Origin: Mycobacterium asiaticum DSM 44297
Lineage (GTDB): Bacteria > Actinomycetota > Actinomycetes > Mycobacteriales > Mycobacteriaceae
DNA: 35,765 nucleotides
NCBI RefSeq assembly: GCF_000613245.1
Contig: NZ_HG964939.1
Location: 502,906-538,670 of the forward strand
Reading direction: 5' to 3'
Part shown: piece by piece, positions 7,068-14,101 of the stretch
Numbering within the stretch: position 1 is the first letter of the stretch
How the letters are laid out: each line of letters starts with the position of its first letter
Made by a program: the position numbers and the translations under genes
Notes under the pieces: model-generated
Databases searched by the model: none
What the model saw: only the letters and a program-made list of their open reading frames with translations
Told to the model about the DNA's origin: nothing

Positions 7068-7880
7068 TCAGGCGCGGCAGAGTATTTCGCCGTTCGGGAT
7101 GGCGAACCAGCCGTCCGGCGCCAGCGACCATCGCCGCCATCCGGACGAGATCTCTTCGAGTTCGGCTGTGGTAGCCATTCCCGACCGCACCAACTGGTGC
7201 GCCAGGTCGGAGTGCAGGATGCGATCGGCCCACATGCCGCCCCACCAGTCGCGCGTCTCCTCCGTTGCGTAGCACCACATGCTGGCGGTGGGGGTGATGT
7301 CGGCAAAGCCGGCTTGTCGGGCCCAGGAAAGCAGCCGGCGACCGGCATCGGGTTCGCCGCCGTTGGCGCGCGCCGCCTCGGTGTACAACGCCAGCCAACG
7401 ATCCAGGGCATCGACCCGCGGGTACCAGATGAACCCGGCGTAGTCGGCGTCCCGCACCGCGACCACGCCGCCCGGCACACACACCCGCCGCATCTCCCGC
7501 AGCGCCTGGACCGGATCGGCCACGTGCTGCAGGACCTGGTGGGCGTGCACGACGTCGAACGCGTCGTCCGGAAAATCGAGCGCGTGCACGTCGGCAGTCA
7601 CGAACGAGATATTGGAGACCTCGCGCCGCTGCGCCTCGGCGCGCGCCAGGTTCAATGCATCGTCGGTGACCTCGACCGCGGTCACCTCCCCGGGTTCCAC
7701 CAGAGCCGCCAGGTCAGCGGTGATTGTGCCTGGGCCGCAACCGATATCGAGCACCGATAATCCCGGTCGCAGACGCGGCAACAGGTAACCGGCGGAATCC
7801 TGCGCCGTGCGTCGCCGGTGACCGCGCAGCACCGACTCGTGATGTCCGTGGGTGTAGACGGTCCGGGGTTCGTCGCTCAC
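7068..7880 (-). CDS. Class I SAM-dependent methyltransferase (UbiE/Methyltransf_11 type)
   Basis: Cytosolic methyltransferase, 270 residues. Motif I is VLDIGCGPGTITADL (about residues 44-58), followed by an acidic motif in the second strand (VTAVEVTDD) and DAFDVVHAHQVLQHV (about 107-121), the usual post-II motif. The C-terminal part (GWRRWSLAPDGWFAIPNGEILCRA region) resembles small-molecule or quinone-like methyltransferases. The start is GTG 7880. It is downstream of two lipoprotein genes on the same strand with a 22-base gap from the VanX-like stop, so co-transcription is possible. The acceptor substrate is unknown. Confidence 0.9.
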   Translation of the reverse strand: MSDEPRTVYTHGHHESVLRGHRRRTAQDSAGYLLPRLRPGLSVLDIGCGPGTITADLAALVEPGEVTAVEVTDDALNLARAEAQRREVSNISFVTADVHALDFPDDAFDVVHAHQVLQHVADPVQALREMRRVCVPGGVVAVRDADYAGFIWYPRVDALDRWLALYTEAARANGGEPDAGRRLLSWARQAGFADITPTASMWCYATEETRDWWGGMWADRILHSDLAHQLVRSGMATTAELEEISSGWRRWSLAPDGWFAIPNGEILCRA

Positions 7881-7902
7881 GCAAGCAGCCTAGTGAGCAT
7901 GC

Positions 7903-8670
7903 TCAGTTGACCGGCACGTTGAGGATCGGCCGGTCGACCCCTGCGCCAGGGCCATCGAAATGCCACCACTCGCCGGAATAGACGGCCAGGCCGCCGTAGC
8001 TCATTGCGTCGCGCAGGCGTTTGCGGTTGGCCACGGCCGCGGCGCTGACATCCTGCGTCGCGTAGGCGTGGGCACGCGCGGAGAAGTCGTCGAAGTCGGT
8101 GCCCATCTCGGCCAGGCAGATACCGCTCACCAATTGGCCAGCGGGACAAGGGGATTGCGCGGAGGTGTAGGTCACGTCGACCGACCGGCCGGATTCGTGG
8201 CTGTGGGCGTACTGGCCGGGGCGGGCCACCCACGCCGGATTGGGCACCACCTGGAACATCTTGACCTGGACGTCGTGGGGTCGGTAGCAGTCCCAGAAGA
8301 CCAGCACATGCCCGTCCGGGCGCAACGCGTTCGCCGCCGCCGTGAGGCCTTGCGCCATGGATTGGTGCACCAGGCAGCGGGCGTCGGCGGGATAGAGCTG
8401 CGTCTTGGTGAAATTGTTCGTCGTCGCGTACCGCAGGTCGATGAGGGCATCCGGAACGACGGAGCGGACGTCGACGAATCCCGCCGCCCGGGCTTCGTCG
8501 CTGACCGGCGGCACCCCTGGGCCCGACGGGGAGGTGGTGAGTACCGGTCGGACCGAGAGCGCAGTAGCGAGCGGTTTCGCCGTTTGGGTCGAATGGCAGG
8601 CGCCGAGTAGGCATGCCGCGATCGTGAGCCGAGCGATGAGCAGGGCCACCCGCCAAGGACGCACGTCCAT
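7903..8670 (-). CDS. VanX-like D-alanyl-D-alanine dipeptidase, lipoprotein
   Basis: Peptidase M15D family zinc enzyme predicted to cleave D-Ala-D-Ala. Zinc-site signatures are present: AHSHESGRSVD (SxHxxGxxxD pattern) and EWWHFD (ExxWH pattern). Unlike cytoplasmic VanX, the chosen start at ATG 8670 gives a signal peptide ending in LLGAC, a lipobox, so the enzyme should sit on the outer face of the membrane or in the periplasm and act on muropeptides. The reading frame extends further upstream, but those codons are not protein-like and ATG 8670 places the signal peptide correctly. It lies 49 bases after the sensor-like lipoprotein. No vanA/vanH-type genes are nearby, so resistance is not implied. 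Confidence 0.88.
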   Translation of the reverse strand: MDVRPWRVALLIARLTIAACLLGACHSTQTAKPLATALSVRPVLTTSPSGPGVPPVSDEARAAGFVDVRSVVPDALIDLRYATTNNFTKTQLYPADARCLVHQSMAQGLTAAANALRPDGHVLVFWDCYRPHDVQVKMFQVVPNPAWVARPGQYAHSHESGRSVDVTYTSAQSPCPAGQLVSGICLAEMGTDFDDFSARAHAYATQDVSAAAVANRKRLRDAMSYGGLAVYSGEWWHFDGPGAGVDRPILNVPVN

Positions 8671-8719
8671 ATTGTCCCGGCTCGCCGGACCGAATGCCGC
8701 CAGCGCCACAGCGTGTCTG

Positions 8720-9367
8720 TCAGAGCCGGCCGGTGGCCGTCTGCAGAATGGCCTTCGCAATCTGATCGGCCGGTTCGAGCCCAAGCACGCCGACGCTGAT
8801 CAGCACCGCCGACTTCTCGTGATACACGTGACTCCATGCATTGGCGCTGATCCTGACGGTGGCAGTGTCGGGCCGGTCGAGAGTGAAGTCGAACCGGGGG
8901 TCGTGCAACGCGACACAGTCTTGCAACGACGACTCGAGCTGATGCAGGACACCACGCGCCGTGGCGGAGTCCGGGTACACCGCGACGGCCTGACTGACCG
9001 TCTGGATCATGGCCGGCCCGCCCGGTTTCAGGTCGTCGGTGATCCCGTGATAGCCCGCACTGCGAAATTCCGTCCAGCCGGTGCCGAATGTGACGTCGCT
9101 GATTCCCGCCGCCCGGCAAGGACCCGGAGCGTTGAGGTCACTGGGCGGCGGATGACGCAAGTCCGCGTGGGTATGTGCCGTCAGCTCTTCGTAATTCGCT
9201 ATCCGACGGACTTCCTCCACGCTGACGATCAGGGCATCGGCCCGGGAGCCGGGCGTGGGAGTGGGGTTAGCCGATGGGCCGCTGTGTGAACAAGCCGTGG
9301 CGGCGATGGTTGCGGAGCAAGCAACGACGGCCGCCGCCCTGCCCGTAGCTGCAGCTAGGGTCCGCAT
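8720..9367 (-). CDS. Lipoprotein with PknH-type extracellular sensor domain
   Basis: Predicted lipoprotein of the LppH/PknH sensor-domain family (PF14032-like). The start at ATG 9367 gives a short signal peptide (MRTLAAATGRAAAVVACS) with a lipobox ending in ATAC; ATG 9391 is an alternative. The Cys pair in PGPCRAAG and LQDCVAL and the SQAVAVYPDSATARG segment are typical of this domain, which in PknH is the outward ligand-binding pocket. As a stand-alone lipoprotein it probably binds a cell-wall or lipid ligand, but nothing here identifies it. It is first in a minus-strand set with the VanX-like lipoprotein and a methyltransferase. Divergent from heme oxygenase. Confidence 0.82.
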   Translation of the reverse strand: MRTLAAATGRAAAVVACSATIAATACSHSGPSANPTPTPGSRADALIVSVEEVRRIANYEELTAHTHADLRHPPPSDLNAPGPCRAAGISDVTFGTGWTEFRSAGYHGITDDLKPGGPAMIQTVSQAVAVYPDSATARGVLHQLESSLQDCVALHDPRFDFTLDRPDTATVRISANAWSHVYHEKSAVLISVGVLGLEPADQIAKAILQTATGRL

Positions 9368-9457
9368 GACCCGAGGCCCCCGCAAAACCATGCCCGAGAG
9401 TTTACGGGCGGCCCCTCCGGCCTGCGGTCCCACATGGAACAGATGCAACGCCGCAGG

Positions 9458-9482
9458 ACTTGTCAGTATCGTTCTGACAGGT
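9458..9482. promoter_or_regulatory. 25-base operator-like palindrome upstream of heme oxygenase
   Basis: ACTTGTCAG (9458-9466) and CTGACAGGT (9474-9482) form nine-base arms with one mismatch around TATCGTT. The central TATCGT matches a mycobacterial -10 (TAnnnT) and would start the heme-oxygenase transcript about 35 bases before its ATG. A repressor here would occlude the -10. The architecture suits a TetR/MarR-like dimer. The regulator is not identified. Confidence 0.5.
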
Positions 9483-9514
9483 AGGCACGATCGCTAGCAA
9501 CCGACGGGAGCAGG

Positions 9515-10165
9515 ATGTCGCCGAGCGCCACCGAGGCCGTCCAGCCTCTCTCCGTGGCGATGAAGGAAGGTTCGACCGTCGAGCATGACGCCGCGGAGCA
9601 GTCGCCGTTCGTGACGGAACTGCTTGCCGGCCGAATCAACCGGCGTGGTTATGCCGATTACCTGCTGCGGTTACGCATGATCTACGAGGCTCTCGAGGCA
9701 GCGGTCCGTAGTCGGCGCGACGACCCGCTGGTGGCCGCGGTGTATGACCCCGCGCTGGAACGGTTGGCCGCCATCGATGCGGATCTGGACTTCTGGGCGC
9801 CCGGAGTGGCGCGGGAGGTGGACTCACCCGCCGCCCGGTCCTATCGCGACCGGCTAACCCGTGCTTCGTGGGGCGGTGCGCTGGTGGCCCACCACTACAC
9901 CCGGTACCTGGGCGATCTGTCGGGCGGCCAGGCCGTCGGCAAGATCCTGGACCGGACCTTCGAACTGGACGGCGCCGGCTTGGCGTTCTACAAATTCCCG
10001 GTACGCGCCAAGCCCTATAAGGACGCATACCGCGCCCGGTTGGACGACCTTGCGCTGGATGCCGAGGAAATCGATCGGGCGGTCGGCGAGGTAAAAGTCG
10101 CTTTTAATCTAAATCAGGCATTGTTCGATGAACTCGGCCAGTATTTGCCGGTTTACCGACGCTGA
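9515..10165 (+). CDS. Heme oxygenase (HO-1/HmuO type, biliverdin-producing)
   Basis: All-alpha heme oxygenase of the canonical family, 216 residues, opening heme to release iron, CO and biliverdin with reductant-supplied electrons. The proximal ligand His lies in TVEHDAAE (H24). The distal-helix motif YLGDLSGGQ (about 131-139) is intact, and HHYTRYLG precedes it as in the family. This is unrelated to the MhuD-type noncanonical heme oxygenase of M. tuberculosis. The ATG at 9515 has GGGAG just upstream. The promoter overlaps a palindrome, so expression is probably repressible. It ends eight bases before a strong bidirectional hairpin. The partner reductase is not evident here. Confidence 0.93.
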   Translation: MSPSATEAVQPLSVAMKEGSTVEHDAAEQSPFVTELLAGRINRRGYADYLLRLRMIYEALEAAVRSRRDDPLVAAVYDPALERLAAIDADLDFWAPGVAREVDSPAARSYRDRLTRASWGGALVAHHYTRYLGDLSGGQAVGKILDRTFELDGAGLAFYKFPVRAKPYKDAYRARLDDLALDAEEIDRAVGEVKVAFNLNQALFDELGQYLPVYRR

Positions 10166-10172
10166 CGAAAAA

Positions 10173-10224
10173 ACGAGCGTAACGCCGCGGCGGGATTTCC
10201 CTTGTGCCGCGGCGTTACGCTCGT
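10173..10224. terminator. Bidirectional hairpin terminator between heme oxygenase and GlsB-like gene
   Basis: A perfect 19-base inverted repeat (arms 10173-10191 and 10206-10224, sequence ACGAGCGTAACGCCGCGGC and its complement) with a 14-base loop. It lies between two convergent stop codons, with an A-run on the left and AATTTG on the right, fitting a two-way intrinsic terminator. Confidence 0.85.
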
Positions 10225-10238
10225 AATTTGTCGGCTGG

Positions 10239-10523
10239 TTACCGGGTCAGCCGGGTGTGCGTACGGCGTCCCGTGACCGCCTCGTAAACGGCGATCAAGA
10301 CGACCGCGGCGCCCACACCGACGAAGAACGGAATCCAGGCGATCCCGCCGTTGGCGTTGGAGTAACCGAAGTGGCTGGTGATCAGGGAGCCGAGCAAGCC
10401 ACCCAACGCACCGAGCAACACCGTCATCAGCATGCCGATGCTCTGCCGACCGGGCATGACCAGGCGGGCTACCACACCGATAATCGCGCCCACGACCAAC
10501 GCCAGAACTATCGTTCCGATCAT
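10239..10523 (-). CDS. GlsB/YeaQ/YmgE-family small membrane protein, 94 aa
   Basis: Transglycosylase-associated/GlsB-type stress membrane protein. Three hydrophobic segments are visible: residues about 3-22 (MIGTIVLALVVGAIIGVVAR region), 32-50 and 65-83, with Gly-rich helix faces as usual for the family. The ATG at 10523 has an ideal AGGAG five bases upstream; the longer open frame beyond it is not needed. The function is not defined biochemically; homologues are induced by general stress. It ends 15 bases from the terminator hairpin. Confidence 0.88.
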   Translation of the reverse strand: MIGTIVLALVVGAIIGVVARLVMPGRQSIGMLMTVLLGALGGLLGSLITSHFGYSNANGGIAWIPFFVGVGAAVVLIAVYEAVTGRRTHTRLTR

Positions 10524-10646
10524 TTTCGCTCCTATCCTCGCGGCGCCCCCTTCGGACACCATCTGGAGGGCGAGTTCCCCGATCCATGCGCCTTGTAACC
10601 ACCCATCTCGAGCGAGTTTGGCGGCAACAACCGTTGCAAGAGAAGC

Positions 10647-10672
10647 GTTTAGGTGGTGGTACCCGAGGGTAG
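10647..10672 (+). promoter_or_regulatory. Possible SigF-type promoter upstream of the small zinc-ribbon gene
   Basis: GTTT (10647-10650) and GGGTAG (10667-10672) are separated by 16 bases, matching the mycobacterial SigF pattern GTTT-N15-17-GGGTA. The start site would be near 10680, leaving a 35-base leader containing AGGAG before GTG 10715. The rest of 10524-10714 shows no other gene. Confidence 0.4.
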
Positions 10673-10714
10673 TCGGGGGGTGCGTTCGACTTACATCTAC
10701 CAGGAGCCGGAGCA

Positions 10715-10942
10715 GTGAAAACTTGTGTTTGCCCCGCGTGCGGTTACCCCACGCTGAGTCCTGCACTCTGTGCATTCTGCTCCCCCGGTGAAGCTTTTCC
10801 TGGCAATCAGGGTTTCAACGCAATTCCATCCACCGCGACAACATTCACGACTCCCGTTCCACACGGCTCCGCATGGACCCGGGTTCGCAGAACGGACGTC
10901 AATTCTCCGGGTCCGGTTTGGTCAGACCCGGTCGCGAGCTGA
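10715..10942 (+). CDS. Possible small zinc-ribbon protein, 75 aa
   Basis: Unrecognised short gene. The N-terminus holds two Cys pairs, CPACGYPTLSPALCAFC, spaced like a treble-clef or zinc-ribbon knuckle. The remainder is Pro/Thr/Ser-rich without a domain. Support comes from a GTG start preceded by AGGAG (spacing about nine), a SigF-like promoter 40 bases upstream and a clean stop before the PE gene promoter. Its GC content is lower than its neighbours, so it could also be non-coding. If real, it is probably a stress-induced metal-binding or nucleic-acid-binding peptide; this is inference. Confidence 0.45.
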   Translation: MKTCVCPACGYPTLSPALCAFCSPGEAFPGNQGFNAIPSTATTFTTPVPHGSAWTRVRRTDVNSPGPVWSDPVAS

Positions 10943-11033
10943 GCGACCCAATTTCTTTGCGCTAACTGGGAATTGACTGAGCGCCGGTCGTGGCGCGGAG
11001 CGGCGTTCCTACCGCGGTGGTAGGGATGGCTGC

Positions 11034-12698
11034 ATGGCGTACGTGCTGACGCAACCTCAGGTAATGGCCTCGGCCGCAGCGCAAGTGGCTGCCGTCGGGA
11101 CGGCGGTCCGCGATGCCGGTGCCGCCGCGGCACGCACCACAACGGGGCTGGTGTCGGCGGCCGCCGACGAAGTCTCGAATGCGATTGCCGGGCTGTTCAA
11201 TGCTTTCGCCGAGGAGGGCCAGCAGGTTATTTCCCGAATGGCGGCGATGCATCAGCAGTTCGCGCAGTCGCTGGCCGCAGCCGGTGAGGCCTATACCGTC
11301 TCGGAGGCGGCCAGTGTGAGCGCGCTCACCACCCCGCTGCTGGGCGGTAGCGGGACCGGCGGGTTGGTCACGCTGGTCATGGACGGCAGCGGAACCCCGA
11401 TACCCCCGGCGGACTTCGTCGCAAACGTGGTCGCCAAATACCTCGAACCCCATTTCCCCGCGGGCCTGGTGCAGGCACTGGCGTTGCCGGCCGGTGAATT
11501 CCCGGACAGCGGAATCAAAGACCTAACCTCCGATGTGGCAATCGCCCGGGGCGTCACCATCTTGAACAACGCGATCCAGCAGCAACTGGCCGCCGGAAAT
11601 GCGCTGAACATCGTGGCCTATTCGCAGAGCGCCAACATCGCATCTTTGGAAATGCAATTGTTGGATCCCACCGGGACGCCGAGTTCGCTGCCGATCAACT
11701 TTGTGCTGCTGGGGAATTCGATGAATCCCAATGGCGGCTGGGACGCGCGCTTCCCCGGGCTCAGCCTGCCGAGTCTGGGCATCACCACGTTGGGACCGGC
11801 GCCCAGCAATTCGTTCCCGACCTTGAGCTACACCCTCGAATACGACGGCTGGGCGGATTTCCCTCGTTACCCGATCAACGTCATCTCGGATTTGAACGCG
11901 CTGGCCGGCATGGTGACGGTGCACACGACCTACGACAGCGTCACGGCGGCGCAGCTGGCTTCGGCGATCGTGCTGCCGACGCAGGGACCGACCACGACGA
12001 CGTACTACATGATCCCGACGCAGAACCTGCCGCTGCTGGATCCGATCCGGGCCATCCCCTTCATCGGCAACCCACTCGCGGACCTGGTCCAACCGGTGCT
12101 CAAACCGATCGTCAACTGGGGCTACGGGGACCCGAACTTCGGCTATTCCACCGGCCCGGCGAACGTGCCCACCCCGTTCGGGTTCCTGCCGCCGCTGAGT
12201 GCCACCGCGGCCCTGGGTCCCGCGATCCTGCAGGGGATACCGCAGGGGATTGCCGCGGCGGCAGGAGACCTGTCGACGATGGGTCCGCTGCAGCTGCCGT
12301 CACTGTCACTGGCGGACCTGCTGCCGGCGACCGGCGGCGTGACGCTGCCCGCCGGGGCGCCGTCGGTATCGGACCTGCTGCTCGGTTTGGAGGCGGCCAA
12401 CACGGCCGTCGTCGGGTCTGCGACGAACGCGTTTTCGACTGCCTACGCGACGCTGCTGCCGACCGCGGACCTCGCCACCGCGGCGCTGGTGTCGCTGCCG
12501 TCCTATGACGCCAACCTGTTCCTGGACGGGGTGCTGCAGGCGGTCAACGGGCAGCCGTTGCAGGGACTGGTCAATGCCGTCGGTAATCCGATCGCCGCGA
12601 ACGTCGGATTGCTCACGCTGACGGGCGGTTTGGAGCTGACCGTGCTGGTCGAGTCGGCGGAGACGATCCTGACCGGGACGCCGTTCCCGAGTCCTTAG
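11034..12698 (+). CDS. PE-family protein with PE-PPE serine-hydrolase domain
   Basis: Type VII (ESX)-secreted protein of 554 residues. Residues 1-100 form a PE domain (helical hairpin, Ala-rich) ending in the export signal YTVSE (YxxxD/E, Y87-E91). The PE-PPE domain (about 110-340) is an alpha/beta hydrolase with a nucleophile in VAYSQSANIAS (S197) and the segment LGNSMNPNGGWDARFPG. A Pro/Leu/Ala-rich tail follows. The first element is Ala rather than Gly in the usual GxSxS/G pentapeptide. It is likely an outer-envelope lipid esterase or acyltransferase. M. tuberculosis has PE_PGRS genes at this genomic position, so the locus is variable. No PPE partner is adjacent. Confidence 0.88.
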   Translation: MAYVLTQPQVMASAAAQVAAVGTAVRDAGAAAARTTTGLVSAAADEVSNAIAGLFNAFAEEGQQVISRMAAMHQQFAQSLAAAGEAYTVSEAASVSALTTPLLGGSGTGGLVTLVMDGSGTPIPPADFVANVVAKYLEPHFPAGLVQALALPAGEFPDSGIKDLTSDVAIARGVTILNNAIQQQLAAGNALNIVAYSQSANIASLEMQLLDPTGTPSSLPINFVLLGNSMNPNGGWDARFPGLSLPSLGITTLGPAPSNSFPTLSYTLEYDGWADFPRYPINVISDLNALAGMVTVHTTYDSVTAAQLASAIVLPTQGPTTTTYYMIPTQNLPLLDPIRAIPFIGNPLADLVQPVLKPIVNWGYGDPNFGYSTGPANVPTPFGFLPPLSATAALGPAILQGIPQGIAAAAGDLSTMGPLQLPSLSLADLLPATGGVTLPAGAPSVSDLLLGLEAANTAVVGSATNAFSTAYATLLPTADLATAALVSLPSYDANLFLDGVLQAVNGQPLQGLVNAVGNPIAANVGLLTLTGGLELTVLVESAETILTGTPFPSP

Positions 12699-12701
12699 AA
12701 C

Positions 12702-12778
12702 TGGTGGCCAGGGGCGGGATCGAACCGCCGACCTTCCGCTTTTCAGGCGGACGCTCGTACCGACTGAGCTACCTGGCC
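12702..12778 (-). tRNA. tRNA-Phe (GAA)
   Basis: Cloverleaf on the minus strand: acceptor GGCCAGG pairs with CCTGGCC, discriminator A at 12705, and CCA encoded at 12702-12704. The anticodon loop CTGAAAA is closed by TCCGC/GCGGA. The T-loop is TTCGATC. It is separated by three bases from the stop of the convergent PE gene. Confidence 0.96.
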
Positions 12779-12811
12779 GGAAGCCGGCAGGCAGCGTGTG
12801 CCTCGCCGTGC

Positions 12812-12888
12812 TGGCGACCCTGACGGGACTCGAACCCGCGACCTCCGCCGTGACAGGGCGGCGCGCTAACCAACTGCGCCACAGGGCC
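12812..12888 (-). tRNA. tRNA-Asp (GTC)
   Basis: Minus strand: acceptor GGCCCTG pairs with CAGGGTC, discriminator G at 12815 and encoded CCA at 12812-12814. The anticodon loop CTGTCAC lies between CCGCC and GGCGG. The T-arm is GCGGGTTCGAGTCCCGT. It is second in the tRNA cluster. Confidence 0.96.
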
Positions 12889-12920
12889 TTGCTCTGCTCC
12901 ACGGTAGCCCGCGTCGCAAG

Positions 12921-12993
12921 TACCCCCTACGGGATTCGAACCCGCGCTACCGCCTTGAAAGGGCGGCGTCCTAGGCCGCTAGACGAAGGGGGC
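12921..12993 (-). tRNA. tRNA-Glu (TTC)
   Basis: Minus strand: acceptor GCCCCCT pairs with AGGGGGT, discriminator A at 12921, no encoded CCA. The anticodon loop CTTTCAA sits between CCGCC and GGCGG. The T-loop is TTCGAAT. Divergent from tRNA-Lys across 125 bases that should hold both promoters. Confidence 0.96.
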
Positions 12994-13118
12994 CAGAACC
13001 GAATCTCTCCGGGGCACTCGCAACGTGATCACCGTTGGGAGCCAAGCCAGCTTAGGTCACCCCGGGCCTAATCCTCAAACGAGGCCCACGAGGGCACCCA
13101 GTATCCTGAGTCTCCGCC

Positions 13119-13191
13119 GCCCCTATAGCTCAGTTGGTAGAGCTACGGACTTTTAATCCGCAGGTCGTAGGTTCGAGTCCTACTGGGGGCA
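13119..13191 (+). tRNA. tRNA-Lys (TTT)
   Basis: Plus strand: acceptor GCCCCTA pairs with TGGGGGC (with G-U), discriminator A at 13191, no encoded CCA. The anticodon loop CTTTTAA lies between ACGGA and TCCGC. The T-arm is GTAGGTTCGAGTCCTAC. It corresponds to lysT in the M. tuberculosis order. Confidence 0.96.
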
Positions 13192-13253
13192 CCCACGGGC
13201 ATCTCGCCGACCGAACGAATTAGGGCGGTCCGTTTGAATGCCCCCCGCATGGT

Positions 13254-13266
13254 TATGCTCGCGGCT
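13254..13266 (+). promoter_or_regulatory. -10 element for a leaderless transcript
   Basis: TATGCT (13254-13259) ends seven bases before ATG 13267. This is the spacing at which the transcript's first base is the start codon, and no ribosome site is present. Confidence 0.55.
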
Positions 13267-14088
13267 ATGCTTCCGGACGTGAATCCCGCTGAAGTCCAAC
13301 CCAACGCCCCCGTAGCCCTCGTAACGCTGGAAATTCGTCATCCGGCCACAGACACGCTCACCGAATCGGCAAGCCGGGAACTGAAACAACAGCTGGTCAC
13401 CGACCTGCCGATCGAACGCCAGGCCCAAGACGTCCAATGGGGAATGGCCGCGCCCGGCCAGCCCCCGCAGCCGGTTGCCGACCGTTTCGTGCGTTACTCA
13501 AACCGCGAGAACACCACCGCCGCGTCGCTGAAGAGCCAGGCGATCGTCGTCGAGACCAGTGCCTACAGCAACTTCGACACTTTCCTGGACATCGCGATGC
13601 GCGTCGTGGACGCGCGCTCTCAGGTCTCCTCCATCGTCGGCGTCGAGCGGATCGGCCTGCGCTACGTCCTGGAGATTCGCGTGCCCGCCGGCGTCGACGG
13701 CCGCATCGAGTGGACCAACTGGATCGACGAGAGCCTGCTGGGCCCGCAGCGCCTGGCGCCCGGCGGACTGACGCTCACGGAGTGGCAGGGCGCCGCCGTC
13801 TATCGCGAGGCCCAGCCCGGCAGGTCGCTCATCGTCCGCTACGGTCCGGGCGTCGGGCAGGCGCTCGACGCCAGCTACCACCTGCGCCGGGTCGCGCCGC
13901 CGCAGACGGGCCAGTTCTTCCTGATGGACATCGACAGCTTCTGGACCCCTCCGACCGGCGCGATCCCGGAGTACAACCGCGACGCGCTGCTGTCGACCTT
14001 CCGGGAGCTGTACGCCCCGGCGCAGACGGTGTTCCAGGACATGCTCACCACGCGCCTGAAGGACGAACTGCTCCGCAGCGCCCAGTAG
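13267..14088 (+). CDS. TIGR04255-family protein (Rv0831c-like), 273 aa
   Basis: Conserved mycobacterial protein of unknown function resembling M. tuberculosis Rv0831c from memory of its sequence (PNAPVALVTLEIRHP, QAIVVETSAYSNF, SSIVGVERIGLRYVLEIRVP). No signal peptide or membrane segment is visible. The fold is unknown to me; members of TIGR04255 sometimes occur near defence or toxin genes, but here the neighbours are housekeeping. ATG 13267 was chosen over an upstream GTG (13234) because it matches the usual N-terminus and is placed seven bases after TATGCT for leaderless initiation. Confidence 0.85.
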   Translation: MLPDVNPAEVQPNAPVALVTLEIRHPATDTLTESASRELKQQLVTDLPIERQAQDVQWGMAAPGQPPQPVADRFVRYSNRENTTAASLKSQAIVVETSAYSNFDTFLDIAMRVVDARSQVSSIVGVERIGLRYVLEIRVPAGVDGRIEWTNWIDESLLGPQRLAPGGLTLTEWQGAAVYREAQPGRSLIVRYGPGVGQALDASYHLRRVAPPQTGQFFLMDIDSFWTPPTGAIPEYNRDALLSTFRELYAPAQTVFQDMLTTRLKDELLRSAQ

Positions 14089-14101
14089 GGCAGCTAGAGC
14101 T

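Noticed and set aside
7903..8670. Glycopeptide-resistance locus
   Set aside because: Only a VanX-like dipeptidase is present, as a lipoprotein, without vanH, vanA or regulator genes.
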